64,000 nucleotides of DNA from Streptomyces sp. NBC_01497. Its GTDB lineage: Bacteria; Actinomycetota; Actinomycetes; Streptomycetales; Streptomycetaceae. Below the pieces are notes generated by a model. That model was not told the origin of the DNA. It searched no databases and saw only the letters and a program-made list of their open reading frames with translations. Below, piece by piece: positions 16,447 through 24,911 of the stretch (within the stretch, counting starts at the first letter, position 1; each line of letters starts with the position of its first letter). The DNA lies in assembly GCF_036250695.1 (NCBI RefSeq), contig NZ_CP109427.1:1550001-1614000 (forward strand), written 5' to 3'. A program made the position numbers and the translations under genes.

Positions 16447-18510
16447 TCAGCACCCGTCCGTGTCCCTGCGCGGCGGCGTTCCCCGCACCCTGCGATCCGG
16501 GCCCCGATCCGCGTACGCGGCCCCTTCGCCCCTGGTCAGGCCGGGAAGAGCGGTGTTGAGGCGGCCGGCCGCCGCGGCCGGTACATCGGCCGTGACGAGC
16601 CAGCCACCGCCTCTTTCCACGGTGGCCCGGACACCGGCGCCGATGGCGGTGAGGAAGCCGGTGACCACGTTCAGTGCGTCGGCCGGGATCTCGATCTCCG
16701 TACGCCGGCAGGGCTCGTACACGTCGGTTCCGGCCGCCTCCAGCGCACGGCGCAGCACCAGCGGGGTCAGGCCCCGGAAGTCGGCGGCGGTGCTCAGCGG
16801 TGACACGTAGCCGACCGTGTGGAGGGTGACCACGCAGTCGGTCACCTCCCAGCCGTAGAGTCCCTGGCGGAGCGTGCGCCGTACGCTCTCCTCGATCGCC
16901 CGGTGGAACGCGCGCGGCAGCGCTCCCCACTCGACCTCGCGCCTGAACGTGACGCCGGAGTCCCTCGCACCGGGGCCGATCCTGAGGCCCACGGTCGCCC
17001 AGTACACGCCACCGCGCAGCGGATCCACCATGGTCAGCGCCTCCCCGGTGCCGGAGGGTCGCTCGAAGCAGACCGGTGTGACGGGCGCGAACTCGGCGTC
17101 GACGGCGTACTCCCGGCGCAGCCGCTCACCGACGACCTCCCGCTGCACCTCGCCATGGAGCAGGACCGAGATCTGCCCGTCCCCCGCGACCCGGGTACCG
17201 ATCAGCGGGTCCTCGTCGGCGAGCTCGGTCAGCGCCGCGTGCAGGGCGGCCTCCTGGCCGGGGCGTACCGGGCGGACGACGGTTTCGAGGCCGGGCGGCG
17301 GGAACCGTGCCTCGCGGGTGTCCTCGGGGGCGGCACCGAGCCGGTCGCCGACCCGTACGCCGGGCAGTCCGCGCACGGCGGCGATGCCTCCGGCGCGCAG
17401 CACACCGCCCGGCTCCTGCGTACCCGTGGCGGCCGGATCGTCCGGGAGAGCGCCCCGGCGGTCCGGTTGGCCGGGGCCGCCCGAAATCCCCGGGGTGCCC
17501 GGTTCCGCCGGGGGGCCGGCGTCCCGCACGGTCGCGGGCGGCCGCGCCGCGCCGGGCGCCCTCGCGGTGAGGACGTCGAGCCGGGCGATCCTGCCGGCGT
17601 ACTCCTCGATGCCGCCGCCCGGCAGGGACCGGCGCAGGACGACGCGCCGCCGTTCACGCACCTCGCCGTCGAACAGCCGCAGGTAGGCGGTCTTCTCGCG
17701 GCCCCGGCCGGCCCGCTCCACTGCGAAGACGGTGCCGCGCGCGGGCCCGGCCGGGTCGGCGGCGGGCGGCCGTACGAGTGCGGCCACCGCGCCGGTCAGG
17801 TCCCTGGTGCCCTCACCCGTGAGGGCCGAGCCGAACAGGAGGGGGTGGACCAGCCCGGCGGTGGTCTGCGCGGCGAGCAGGGCCCGCGTCTCGGACGCGC
17901 CGGGGGCGGGCCCGTCGACGAGCCGCGCCAGCCACGCCTCGTCGTGCTCGGCGAGCACCTCGGCCGCCGAGGTGACCGGCAGCGGCACGGCTCGTGCCCG
18001 GCCGGTGCCCGGTTCGCGCACGGTGGCGAGCGGCACGATGTCAGGGGCCAGCTTGCGGCGGATGTCGGCCGTCAGGTCCTCGGGCCTCGCGCCCCTTCGG
18101 TCGATCTTGTTGACGAACAGCAGTGTGGGGAGCCGCAACCGGCGCAGCGACCGCATCAGGACGCGTGTCTGCGCCTGGACGCCTTCGACGGCGGACAGCA
18201 CGAGCACGGCCGCGTCGAGGACCGACAGGGCGCGCTCGACCTCGGCGATGAAGTCGGGGTGGCCGGGGGTGTCGACGAGGTTGATCTGGAGGCCGTCCAC
18301 CGCGAAGGCGGCCACAGCGGAGCGGATGGTGATGCCCCGTTCGCGTTCGAGTTCGCCGCTGTCGGTGCGGGTGTTTCCCGCGTCGACGCTGCCGAGCGCC
18401 TCGATGGCGCCGTTGTCGTGGAGCAGGCGCTCGGTCAGGCTCGTCTTACCGGCGTCGACATGGGCCAGGATCCCCAGGTTCAGCGTGGGGCGCGGAGTCA
18501 GGAAGCGCAC
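16447..18510 (-). CDS. Tetracycline ribosomal protection protein-like GTPase (TetM/OtrA family)
   Basis: A 687-residue translational GTPase related to EF-G that, in this family, dislodges tetracycline from the 30S A-site. G motifs are AHVDAGKTS, DTPGHPDF and NKID. Domain IV carries GYVSPLSTAADFRGL, matching the family's decoding-site loop, and PCRRTEIEIP opens the final EF-G-like domain. A Gly/Pro-rich insertion of roughly 50 residues (about 325-380, including GPPAEPGTPG and PDRRGALPDD) interrupts domain II and is unusual. GTG 18510 is the start with GAGGA 5 nt upstream. An overlapping upstream ORF and a long palindrome precede it. Chromosomal copies are common in Streptomyces and do not prove resistance. 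Confidence 0.87.
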   Translation of the reverse strand: MRFLTPRPTLNLGILAHVDAGKTSLTERLLHDNGAIEALGSVDAGNTRTDSGELERERGITIRSAVAAFAVDGLQINLVDTPGHPDFIAEVERALSVLDAAVLVLSAVEGVQAQTRVLMRSLRRLRLPTLLFVNKIDRRGARPEDLTADIRRKLAPDIVPLATVREPGTGRARAVPLPVTSAAEVLAEHDEAWLARLVDGPAPGASETRALLAAQTTAGLVHPLLFGSALTGEGTRDLTGAVAALVRPPAADPAGPARGTVFAVERAGRGREKTAYLRLFDGEVRERRRVVLRRSLPGGGIEEYAGRIARLDVLTARAPGAARPPATVRDAGPPAEPGTPGISGGPGQPDRRGALPDDPAATGTQEPGGVLRAGGIAAVRGLPGVRVGDRLGAAPEDTREARFPPPGLETVVRPVRPGQEAALHAALTELADEDPLIGTRVAGDGQISVLLHGEVQREVVGERLRREYAVDAEFAPVTPVCFERPSGTGEALTMVDPLRGGVYWATVGLRIGPGARDSGVTFRREVEWGALPRAFHRAIEESVRRTLRQGLYGWEVTDCVVTLHTVGYVSPLSTAADFRGLTPLVLRRALEAAGTDVYEPCRRTEIEIPADALNVVTGFLTAIGAGVRATVERGGGWLVTADVPAAAAGRLNTALPGLTRGEGAAYADRGPDRRVRGTPPRRDTDGC

Positions 18511-18574
18511 GTACGTCCTCGGGAGTCAGGAAGCGGAGGTTCTCTGTCTCGACTGCTCCGAAGTGGCGCCGCAC
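18446..18574 (-). CDS. Candidate leader ORF overlapping the ribosomal protection gene (42 aa)
   Basis: A 42-codon ORF from GTG 18574 has GGGAG 5 nt upstream. It begins VRRHFGAVETEN and ends CRRR at a TAA inside the downstream gene, overlapping it by 65 nt in another frame. It encodes LRFLTPEDVRA, and the downstream protein also starts with RFLTP, because a 14-bp segment is directly repeated at 18494-18507 and 18522-18535 (period 28). It reads through the downstream ribosome site, so its translation could control that gene. No homologue is recognised. Confidence 0.4.
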   Translation of the reverse strand: MRRHFGAVETENLRFLTPEDVRALPDSAPHAEPGDPGPCRRR

Positions 18575-18633
18575 GATGGCTCCCTGCTGCTGGTACGCGG
18601 ACGGATGACGACGACGCGTGCCCGGGCGCTCCG

Positions 18634-18661
18634 GTCCTCGCGTACCCGGGTACGCGAGGAC
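18634..18661. promoter_or_regulatory. 28-bp perfect palindrome upstream of the ribosomal protection gene
   Basis: Perfectly self-complementary arms (GTCCTCGCGTACCC and its complement) meet without a loop, about 60 nt before the leader ORF and 124 nt before the GTPase start. As RNA it would form a strong stem; as DNA it would suit a dimeric repressor. Confidence 0.6.
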
Positions 18662-18839
18662 GCGGGCCGCACGGCCGCGTGACGGGCGGAAGCTACCGGA
18701 GCGGCGGGCCGCACCGCATCCGGTTTTCGGACGCCGCCTCCCTGCGGGCCGCTCGGCATCGGGCGTCGTGCCGCGTCGGGCGTCGCCCCTCCGCACCCGG
18801 GCCCGACGGGGTCCCGCGGCGCGACCGCGCCCGGCGGGA

Positions 18840-19805
18840 TCAGTCGAGGCGGGTGAGGTCGGGCCGCAGCCGGTGCCAGACGGGCTGGCGCAGCAGGCCC
18901 GACGACGTCCAGCCGGAGAAGGCGACCTCGGCGACCAGGCGCGGCTCGGCAAAGTGCGGCGCCGCCACGTCGACCGGGCCCGCGAACGGGGAGGTGTCGC
19001 GCGCCAGCACCCGGAAATACCGGGCGAGTTCGCGCCGCTCATCGCCGGAGAGGCCGGAGCCCACGGCCCCCGCGTAGCGCAGGCCCGCACCCTCGGCCAC
19101 ACCCACGAGGACCGATCCGGGGAGCCCGCCGAGGCCGCCCCTGCCCTCGTTCCACCCGCCGAGGACGACGTCGAGCGTGACGAGGTGGCGCGTCTTGCGC
19201 CAGTGGGGTGAGCGGACCCCGGGGGTGTACGGGGAGGAGAGCCGCTTGGCCACGATGCCCTCGTAGCCGTGGTCGAGGGTCGTTCGCCACGCCTCGTGGC
19301 CCCGGCCCCTCAGATGGGCGGGCACTGACCAGTGGGGCCCGTCGTCGAGCCCGAGCCCGGCAAGCAGCCCGCGCCGCTCCTCATAGGGGACGCGCAGCAG
19401 CGACGCGCCGTCGAGCCGCGTGATGTCGAACAGGACGAGCCGCACGGGCAGGGTCCGTGCGAGCGCGGCGGCGCGGCCCGGGCCCGTCACGCCCATCCTG
19501 CGCTGGAGCAGCCCGAAGTCGGGCCGTCCGCCCTCGTCCAGCACGACGACCTCGCCGTCGAGGACGGCGTCCCGGCCCCGCAGCCGGGCGCCGAGCGCCG
19601 CCAGTTCGGGGTAGCGGGCAGTGATGTCGGTGCCCGTCCTGGCGCCGAGCCGTACCGTGCCGTCGCCCCGCGTGCCGACGACGCACCGCACGCCGTCCCA
19701 CTTGACCTCGAACGCCCACGCGGCGCTGCCCCGGTCGTCCGGCGCCGGCGCGGCGACGGCCAGCATCGGCTGAACGAACAGGGGGCTTCCCGGGGTCTGC
19801 GCCAC
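18840..19805 (-). CDS. ATP-dependent DNA ligase (LigC/LigD-like ligase domain)
   Basis: A 321-residue stand-alone ATP-dependent ligase with the nucleotidyltransferase core and OB-fold but no polymerase or nuclease domains. The AMP-accepting lysine is in the motif I segment EVKWDGVR (about residue 35). Motif III reads LVLFDITRLDG, motif IV EGIVAKRL, and motif V WRKTRHL. Such ligases support end joining or other repair alongside NAD-dependent LigA; no Ku gene is nearby. GTG 19805 is the start. It is followed by the ribosomal protection gene after about 330 bp, so the two are probably independent transcripts. Confidence 0.87.
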   Translation of the reverse strand: MAQTPGSPLFVQPMLAVAAPAPDDRGSAAWAFEVKWDGVRCVVGTRGDGTVRLGARTGTDITARYPELAALGARLRGRDAVLDGEVVVLDEGGRPDFGLLQRRMGVTGPGRAAALARTLPVRLVLFDITRLDGASLLRVPYEERRGLLAGLGLDDGPHWSVPAHLRGRGHEAWRTTLDHGYEGIVAKRLSSPYTPGVRSPHWRKTRHLVTLDVVLGGWNEGRGGLGGLPGSVLVGVAEGAGLRYAGAVGSGLSGDERRELARYFRVLARDTSPFAGPVDVAAPHFAEPRLVAEVAFSGWTSSGLLRQPVWHRLRPDLTRLD

Positions 19806-19858
19806 ACCCGATCATCCGCACGTCCCCCGGGTCCCCGCGACCGCTGGGTCCCCGGGGC

Positions 19859-20227
19859 TCAGGACCTCGGCGGTCCGCCCCGCCCGGTGCGCCGCGCACC
19901 GGCCGACCGGCCGGAGCGTACGTGCGGGGCGGGAACGGCGGCGCGGAGAAGCACCTCGGGCGGAGCGGCGGACGTCAGGGCGCGCAGGGCCAGGAGAAGC
20001 ACCCCGATGTCGTCCAGGTACACCGGGTCGGGCATGAGGTCGGTGGGCAGCACCAGGTAGGCGAGTGCGGCCCAGAACACCCAGCGACGGCCGGTGGGCA
20101 GGCCCGCCCTGCGCAGCAGGCGCCGGGTGCGCACGAGGCGTACGGCGAGGGTGACGGCCACGGCGAGCATGGCGGCGACGGCGGCCGCGCCGAGCGCGAG
20201 CAGGACCCACAGTTCCCTGTCGTCCAT
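19859..20227 (-). CDS. YkvA-like DUF1232 membrane protein
   Basis: A 122-residue small membrane protein. Residues 6-30 form a transmembrane helix (LWVLLALGAAAVAAMLAVAV), followed by a basic segment (RTRRLLRRAG). The DUF1232 core includes YLVLPTDLMPDPVYLDDIGV, with the family's conserved P-x-D-x-x-PD pattern. The C-terminal 25 residues are Gly/Arg-rich. ATG 20227 has AAGGAG about 10 nt upstream. DUF1232 has no established biochemical role. The stop lies 54 bp before the ligase start codon, so co-transcription with the ligase is possible. Confidence 0.85.
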   Translation of the reverse strand: MDDRELWVLLALGAAAVAAMLAVAVTLAVRLVRTRRLLRRAGLPTGRRWVFWAALAYLVLPTDLMPDPVYLDDIGVLLLALRALTSAAPPEVLLRAAVPAPHVRSGRSAGARRTGRGGPPRS

Positions 20228-20424
20228 GACGGGCGGCTCCTTCCGGTGGGCTCGCCTGCCGGTTACCCCCGAACCCGCCCTGTCAACGAGGTGGTTCGCT
20301 CCCGGACACGCGCGAGGGGCCGGCGGGTCGTGGTGACCGGCCGGCCCCTCGGGCGCTGTTCGGGCCGCGGCTGTGGCCTTGCGGTCGCGCCTCGGCCCTG
20401 TCGGGCCGTGTTCCGTGCGGCGGT

Positions 20425-21042
20425 TCAGGCCGCGGCGCCGGCCTTCAGGCGCGCGGCGATCCGCACGACGCGCTCGGCCTGCACGCGGGCGGCCTCGCGG
20501 GTCTCGTCGTTCACCGGGTTGTTGCCCTGCGCGTCGATGTGCGAGGTGCCGTACGGGTTGCCGTCGGCGAACTTCGCCGGGTCGGTGTAGCCGGGCGCCA
20601 CGACGATGCCGCCGAAGTGGTGGAAGGAGTTGTAGAGCGCGAGCAGCGTGGACTCCTGGCCGCCGTGGCGGGTCGCGGAGGAGGCGAAGCCGCTGTAGAC
20701 CTTGTCGGCGAGCTTGCCCTGGGCCCAGAGGCCACCCAGCGTGTCGATGAACTGCTTGAGCTGAGAGGCGATGTTGCCGAAGCGCGTGGGGCTGCCGAAG
20801 ATCACCGCGTCGGCCCACACGAGGTCGTCGGGCGTGGCCACGGCGAGGTCCGCGACGGCGGCGTGGTGCGCGGCCCACGCGGGGTTCGCGTCGATGGCCG
20901 CCTGCGGGGCGAGCTCGGCGACCCGGCGGAGGCGGACCTCGGCACCGGCCTTCTCGGCCGCGTCCGCCAGCGCCTTGGCGACCTCGGAGTTGGTGCCGGT
21001 CGACGAGTAGTAGACGATGGCGAGCTTGACGGGGTCGGTCAT
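20425..21042 (-). CDS. wrbA: NAD(P)H:quinone oxidoreductase WrbA
   Basis: A 205-residue flavodoxin-like FMN enzyme that reduces quinones by two electrons. The FMN phosphate loop is YYSSTGTNSEVAK. GSPTRFGNIASQLKQFID is the diagnostic WrbA segment, and GGQESTLLALYNSFHHFGG carries the isoalloxazine-stacking residues. The length fits the family. ATG 21042 has GAAAGG 9 nt upstream; a longer in-frame start at 21108 lacks support. The upstream region has paired TGGTT/AACCA elements that could bind a redox- or quinone-responsive repressor. Confidence 0.93.
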   Translation of the reverse strand: MTDPVKLAIVYYSSTGTNSEVAKALADAAEKAGAEVRLRRVAELAPQAAIDANPAWAAHHAAVADLAVATPDDLVWADAVIFGSPTRFGNIASQLKQFIDTLGGLWAQGKLADKVYSGFASSATRHGGQESTLLALYNSFHHFGGIVVAPGYTDPAKFADGNPYGTSHIDAQGNNPVNDETREAARVQAERVVRIAARLKAGAAA

Positions 21043-21100
21043 GTCGAAATGCCTTTCTCGGCACAGATGGTCGGGCCGAACACATCCCCGAAATGGGTGA

Positions 21101-21131
21101 TGGTTCAACCAAGTGGTTCAAACATAAACCA
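21101..21131 (-). promoter_or_regulatory. Paired TGGTT/AACCA operator-like repeats upstream of wrbA
   Basis: TGGTT-C-AACCA (21101-21111) is followed two bases later by TGGTTCAAACATAAACCA (21114-21131), so GGTTCAA recurs twice and each copy has its own inverted partner. The AT-rich context 60-90 bp before the wrbA start suits a promoter with a bound regulator. Confidence 0.5.
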
Positions 21132-21727
21132 TCCGGGGGTCGTCCCCCCTGTGACGTGGGTCACGCACACCGCAGCCCCGCCCCGGAGGACGGACGAGAT
21201 GGACGGGACGCGCGGGACAGGCGGGACGGGCGCACCACCGAGGTGCGGCGACACCCCGCCGGCCACCGCGACTCGGCGATGCTCCACACGCCCCCGCGAT
21301 GCGGCGACGCCCGGTCACGCCGCCGCGGTTCGGCGATGTCCCGCGCGGCCGAATCAGCGCGCGTAGACCGGCGTCGGGGGCGCGATGGCTCGATCCGGCC
21401 AAGATCCAGAGGCAGGCAAAGCGGTGATACGCCCCACAATCGGAACTGCCACCGTGCCGGCCGCCCTCACAGTCGTTTGCCTCTCCGGCACGCTCTCTTT
21501 GCACACCACATACCCAACCGGGGCCCACACGGCCGATTTTCGGACGCCCGCCCCTGCGGCATCCGCCCCCGGACCGGAACTCGGTCTTGTCACCGCACCA
21601 AACGGACCCAAAGATTCAACCCATGCGATTGACAGGTCCACGGCCAAAAGCCGAGCGGCCGTGGACGATCGCGCCTCCGCGGTCCGACCACCCGACGGGC
21701 CGTCAGCACCCCCACCCAGGAGGACCA
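21132..21727. other. Gene-free divergent stretch between wrbA and the S1 protease
   Basis: No supported ORF. The part from about 21440 to 21650 is less GC-rich than its surroundings and probably contains the protease promoter; TTGTCA near 21586 and TTGACA at 21629-21634 are possible -35 boxes without convincing -10 partners. Confidence 0.3.
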
Positions 21728-22645
21728 GTGACCATCAAGGCCCACACCACCCGCGGCACCGTCTCCAGACGCGCCCGCTACATAGCCCTCGCCACCGGAG
21801 TCGTGGCCGTCGCCGCCCTCGCCGCTCCGTCCGCCCTCGCCCAGCCCGCCCCCGTCGCCACCCCCAACGCGACCGCGGCGGCGCTCGCCGCCACGAGCAG
21901 CGCCGTCGGGCAGGCGGCCGCCCCCGGCACCGCCTGGTACACGGACCCGGCGTCCGGCAAGGTCGTCGTCACGGTCGACAAGACAGTGACGTCCGCCGAA
22001 CTCGCGAAGATCAAGAACGCGGTTCCCGACACGTCGAAGCTCACCGTCAAGCACGCCGCCGGCGAGTTCAAGCCGCTGGTCGCCGCGGGCGACGCCATCC
22101 AGAACTCCGAGTTCCGCTGCTCCCTCGGCTTCAACGTCCGCACCGGCAGCACGTACTACGCCCTGACCGCGGGCCACTGCACCGCCGAAGGCGGCACCAG
22201 CTGGACGTCCGGCAGCGGCGCGCGCGTCGGCACCACCGCGGACTCCCAGTTCCCCGGCAACGACTACGGCCTGATCAAGCTCGCCAGCGCCGCCACCGCG
22301 AACGACGGCCGGGTCGACCTGTACAACGGGTCGTTCCAGGACATCACCACCTCCGGCAACGCCACCGTGGGCGAGCGCGTCACCCGCAGCGGCTCCACGT
22401 CCGGTGTCCACACCGGTACGGTCCAGGCCCTCAACGCGACCGTCCGCTACGCGGAGGGCACGGTCTCCGGCCTCATCCAGACCAACGTCTGCGCCGAGCC
22501 CGGTGACAGCGGCGGCCCGCTGTTCGACGGCAGCAAGGCCCTCGGCCTGACCTCCGGCGGCAGCGGCGACTGCAGCTCGGGAGGCACCACGTTCTTCCAG
22601 CCGGTGACCGAGGCCCTGAACGCCTACGGCCTGAGCGTCTTCTAG
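21728..22645 (+). CDS. Secreted S1 family serine protease (streptogrisin-like)
   Basis: A 305-residue preproprotease of the chymotrypsin fold. The signal peptide ends near residue 38 ([22 protein letters not shown]). An alpha-lytic-type propeptide follows (about 40-122, [18 protein letters not shown]), then the mature domain from about AIQNSEFRC. The catalytic triad is His150 (LTAGHC), Asp179 (GNDYGLI) and Ser261 (GDSGGP). Cys131-Cys151 and Cys255-Cys282 are the expected disulfides. GTG 21728 is the start, with AGGAGG about 5 nt upstream. It is an extracellular nutrient-scavenging protease, related to streptogrisins A-D. Confidence 0.93.
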   Translation: MTIKAHTTRGTVSRRARYIALATGVVAVAALAAPSALAQPAPVATPNATAAALAATSSAVGQAAAPGTAWYTDPASGKVVVTVDKTVTSAELAKIKNAVPDTSKLTVKHAAGEFKPLVAAGDAIQNSEFRCSLGFNVRTGSTYYALTAGHCTAEGGTSWTSGSGARVGTTADSQFPGNDYGLIKLASAATANDGRVDLYNGSFQDITTSGNATVGERVTRSGSTSGVHTGTVQALNATVRYAEGTVSGLIQTNVCAEPGDSGGPLFDGSKALGLTSGGSGDCSSGGTTFFQPVTEALNAYGLSVF

Positions 22646-22702
22646 AGCGGTTCGGCAGCCCGGTCCGGCACTTCACCGGCTCCGTGAGCTCTCCGCGCGC
22701 GT

Positions 22703-22742
22703 GACGGGGTGTGTGCCTGGTGCACCGGGCACACACCCCGTC
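22703..22742. terminator. Convergent terminator between S1 protease and histidine kinase
   Basis: A perfect 15-bp stem (GACGGGGTGTGTGCC with its complement) around a 10-nt loop in the gap between two convergent genes. It should act on both strands. Confidence 0.8.
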
Positions 22743-22785
22743 CGCACGCCCGGGGGCGGACGCGACGGGTCCAGGAGCCGGCGCC

Positions 22786-23934
22786 TTACGCGCCGGTGGC
22801 CTGAACCGTCGGCACCGCCGTCGCCTTCGGCAGCGTCACCTCGAAGCGGCAGCCGCCCGTCACGTTGCGCACGGCGGCCCGGCCCTGGTGCGCCTCCACG
22901 ATCCCGCGCACGATCGCGAGCCCCAGTCCCGCGCCCGCCGGGGGCGTCCGCGCCTGGGTCCCGCGCCACCCGGTGTCGAAGACGCGCGGCAGGTCCTCCG
23001 CCGGGATGCCGCCGCAGCCGTCCGTCACCGAGAGCACCACACTGTCGTCGCGCAGCTCCGCCGCCACCGCCACCGTGCCGTCGGCGGGCGTCCGGTGGAT
23101 CGCGTTGACGAGGAGGTTCGCGAGGACCCTCGTCATCTCCTTGCCGTCCACCTCCACCGGAACGGGTTCGACCCGGTCGCCCACCAGCCGCACCCCGTGC
23201 TCGCGCGCGAGCGGGTCCGCGCCCGCGAGGGCCTCCCCCACCAGGTCGTACACGGACATCCGGGTCGGTGACAGCGGCAGCGTTCCCGCGTGGATGGTGG
23301 AGAGTTCGAACAGGTCGCCGACCATCGAGTTCAGCCGGTCGACCTCGGCGGTGATCTGCCGGAAGTACCGCTCCGGATCCTGGACGACGCCGTCCTCCAG
23401 CGCCTCCGACATGGCACGCAGTCCGGCCAGGGGGGTGCGCAGGTCGTGCGAGATCCAGGCGACCAGTTCGCGTCGCGAACTCTCCAGCGCGCGCTCGCGC
23501 TCGCGGGAGAGCGCGAGGCGTGCGCTGGTGGCCGCGAGTTCGTTGCTGAGCGCGGTGAGTTCGGCGGTGGACGCGCCGTCCGGCGCGGCGAAGCTGCCTC
23601 CCTCGCCGAACGAGCGTGCCGCGAGCGTGAGTTCACGGCTGCGGGCGACGACCCAGCGGCCCAGGAGCACCGCGGTGGCCATCGAGACGACGGCGGCCAT
23701 CGCCACCACGGTCGTGACGACGGACAGGTCGTGCGTGGACAGGAACATCGCCTCGGCCACCGTGAGCGTGCCCGCGAGCATCGCGGTGACGGCGACCCCC
23801 GCGACGACGGTCAGCCCCACGGCGACGCTGCGCCCGCGCAGCAGGCGCAGCGCGAGCGCCCCGAGCAGTCCGGCGGCGGCGGCGCCGCAGAACGCGTACG
23901 CGGCGATGACGAGCATGCCGTGGATCCCGTGCAC
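22786..23934 (-). CDS. Sensor histidine kinase
   Basis: A 382-residue membrane kinase. The N-terminus has three or four hydrophobic segments (about residues 7-30, 37-58, 68-90) with no large extracellular domain, so the sensed signal may be in or near the membrane. A HAMP-like linker follows (ARSRELTLAARSFG). The phosphorylated His lies in WISHDLRTPLAG. The ATPase domain shows NLLVNAIHRTP (N box), DGCGGIP (G1) and GAGLGLAI (G2). GTG 23934 starts two bases after the response regulator stop, with GGAG inside the upstream gene, so translation is coupled. Its partner is the OmpR-type regulator upstream. Confidence 0.9.
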   Translation of the reverse strand: MHGIHGMLVIAAYAFCGAAAAGLLGALALRLLRGRSVAVGLTVVAGVAVTAMLAGTLTVAEAMFLSTHDLSVVTTVVAMAAVVSMATAVLLGRWVVARSRELTLAARSFGEGGSFAAPDGASTAELTALSNELAATSARLALSRERERALESSRRELVAWISHDLRTPLAGLRAMSEALEDGVVQDPERYFRQITAEVDRLNSMVGDLFELSTIHAGTLPLSPTRMSVYDLVGEALAGADPLAREHGVRLVGDRVEPVPVEVDGKEMTRVLANLLVNAIHRTPADGTVAVAAELRDDSVVLSVTDGCGGIPAEDLPRVFDTGWRGTQARTPPAGAGLGLAIVRGIVEAHQGRAAVRNVTGGCRFEVTLPKATAVPTVQATGA

Positions 23935-23936
23935 GC

Positions 23937-24686
23937 TCAGCGCTCCGTCGAGTCGGCGGCGCGGGAGCCGGGGACGCCGGCGCCGCGGTACGCGTCCGCC
24001 TCGTGCGGCACGTCGAAGCGGTAGCCGACGCCCCAGACGGTCCGGATCAGCCGGGGCCGCGCGGGGTCGTCCTCTATCTTGCCGCGCAGCCTGCGCACGT
24101 GGACGGTGACGGTCGACAGGTCGCCGAACTCCCACCCCCACACGTCGTGCATCAGCTGCTCCCGGCCGATGGCGACGCCCGGGTGGCGCATGAGGTGGGC
24201 GAGCAGTTCGAACTCCCGGAGGGTCAGCGACAGCGCCCGGCCGTTCTTGGTGGCGCTGCGCGCGGACCGGTCGAGGGTGATGCCCCCGACGCGCAGCGGC
24301 GGCTCCGAGGCGGGCGTCTGCTCGGCGTGCCCCCGGCGCAGCACGGACTCGACGCGCAGGACGAGCTCGCGCGGGCTGAACGGCTTGGTGACGTAGTCGT
24401 CGGCGCCGATCTCCAGGCCCAGGATGCGGTCGTCCTCGTCCCCCCGCGCGGTCAGCATGATCACGGGGACCGGCCCCCGCTCCCGCAGGCGGCGGCAGAC
24501 GTCCAGGCCGTCCATGCCGGGGAGCATCAGGTCGAGCACGACGAGCGCGGGCTCGTTCGCCTCGGCGAGACGCAGGGCCTCGGGGCCGTCGGCGGCGCGG
24601 TCGACGAGGAAGCCGGCGCGTTCGAGATAGGCGGTGACGACCTCGGCGACGGTCGGGTCGTCGTCCACGACGAGGATGGTGTGCAT
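23937..24686 (-). CDS. OmpR/PhoB-family response regulator
   Basis: A 249-residue two-domain regulator. The receiver has the acidic pair in VVDDDP, phospho-acceptor Asp52 in VVLDLMLPGMDG, Thr in MLTARG and Lys in VTKPFSP. The C-terminal winged helix runs from SLTLREFELLAHL to IRTVWGVGYRF. About 20 further residues form a variable tail. It is the first gene of a two-gene operon with the kinase. The target genes are unknown; the adjacent secreted protease is one candidate by proximity only. Confidence 0.93.
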   Translation of the reverse strand: MHTILVVDDDPTVAEVVTAYLERAGFLVDRAADGPEALRLAEANEPALVVLDLMLPGMDGLDVCRRLRERGPVPVIMLTARGDEDDRILGLEIGADDYVTKPFSPRELVLRVESVLRRGHAEQTPASEPPLRVGGITLDRSARSATKNGRALSLTLREFELLAHLMRHPGVAIGREQLMHDVWGWEFGDLSTVTVHVRRLRGKIEDDPARPRLIRTVWGVGYRFDVPHEADAYRGAGVPGSRAADSTER

Positions 24687-24911
24687 GGCTCCAGTCTCCC
24701 CGCCCGCGAGGTGCTGCCGGGCCGGCCGGTGTCTTACGTGTCGGTGACGGACGCCCCCGCGCCCGTGCGGGCGCCCGTGTCCGAGAGTACGGGCCGCCGG
24801 ATGCGGCGTGCACCGCCCGGTCGGCGGGAGGCGGCCGGCGGGCGCTCGCCGTGGACGGGGGGCGCGCTCGTGCGTGGACGGCCTTGGGGCCCCGCGCGCG
24901 CGGCGTCCCGC

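Noticed and set aside
21629..21634. TTGACA as the -35 box of the S1 protease
   Set aside because: No acceptable -10 lies 16-19 bp downstream (GC-rich GAGCGG), so the promoter was not called.
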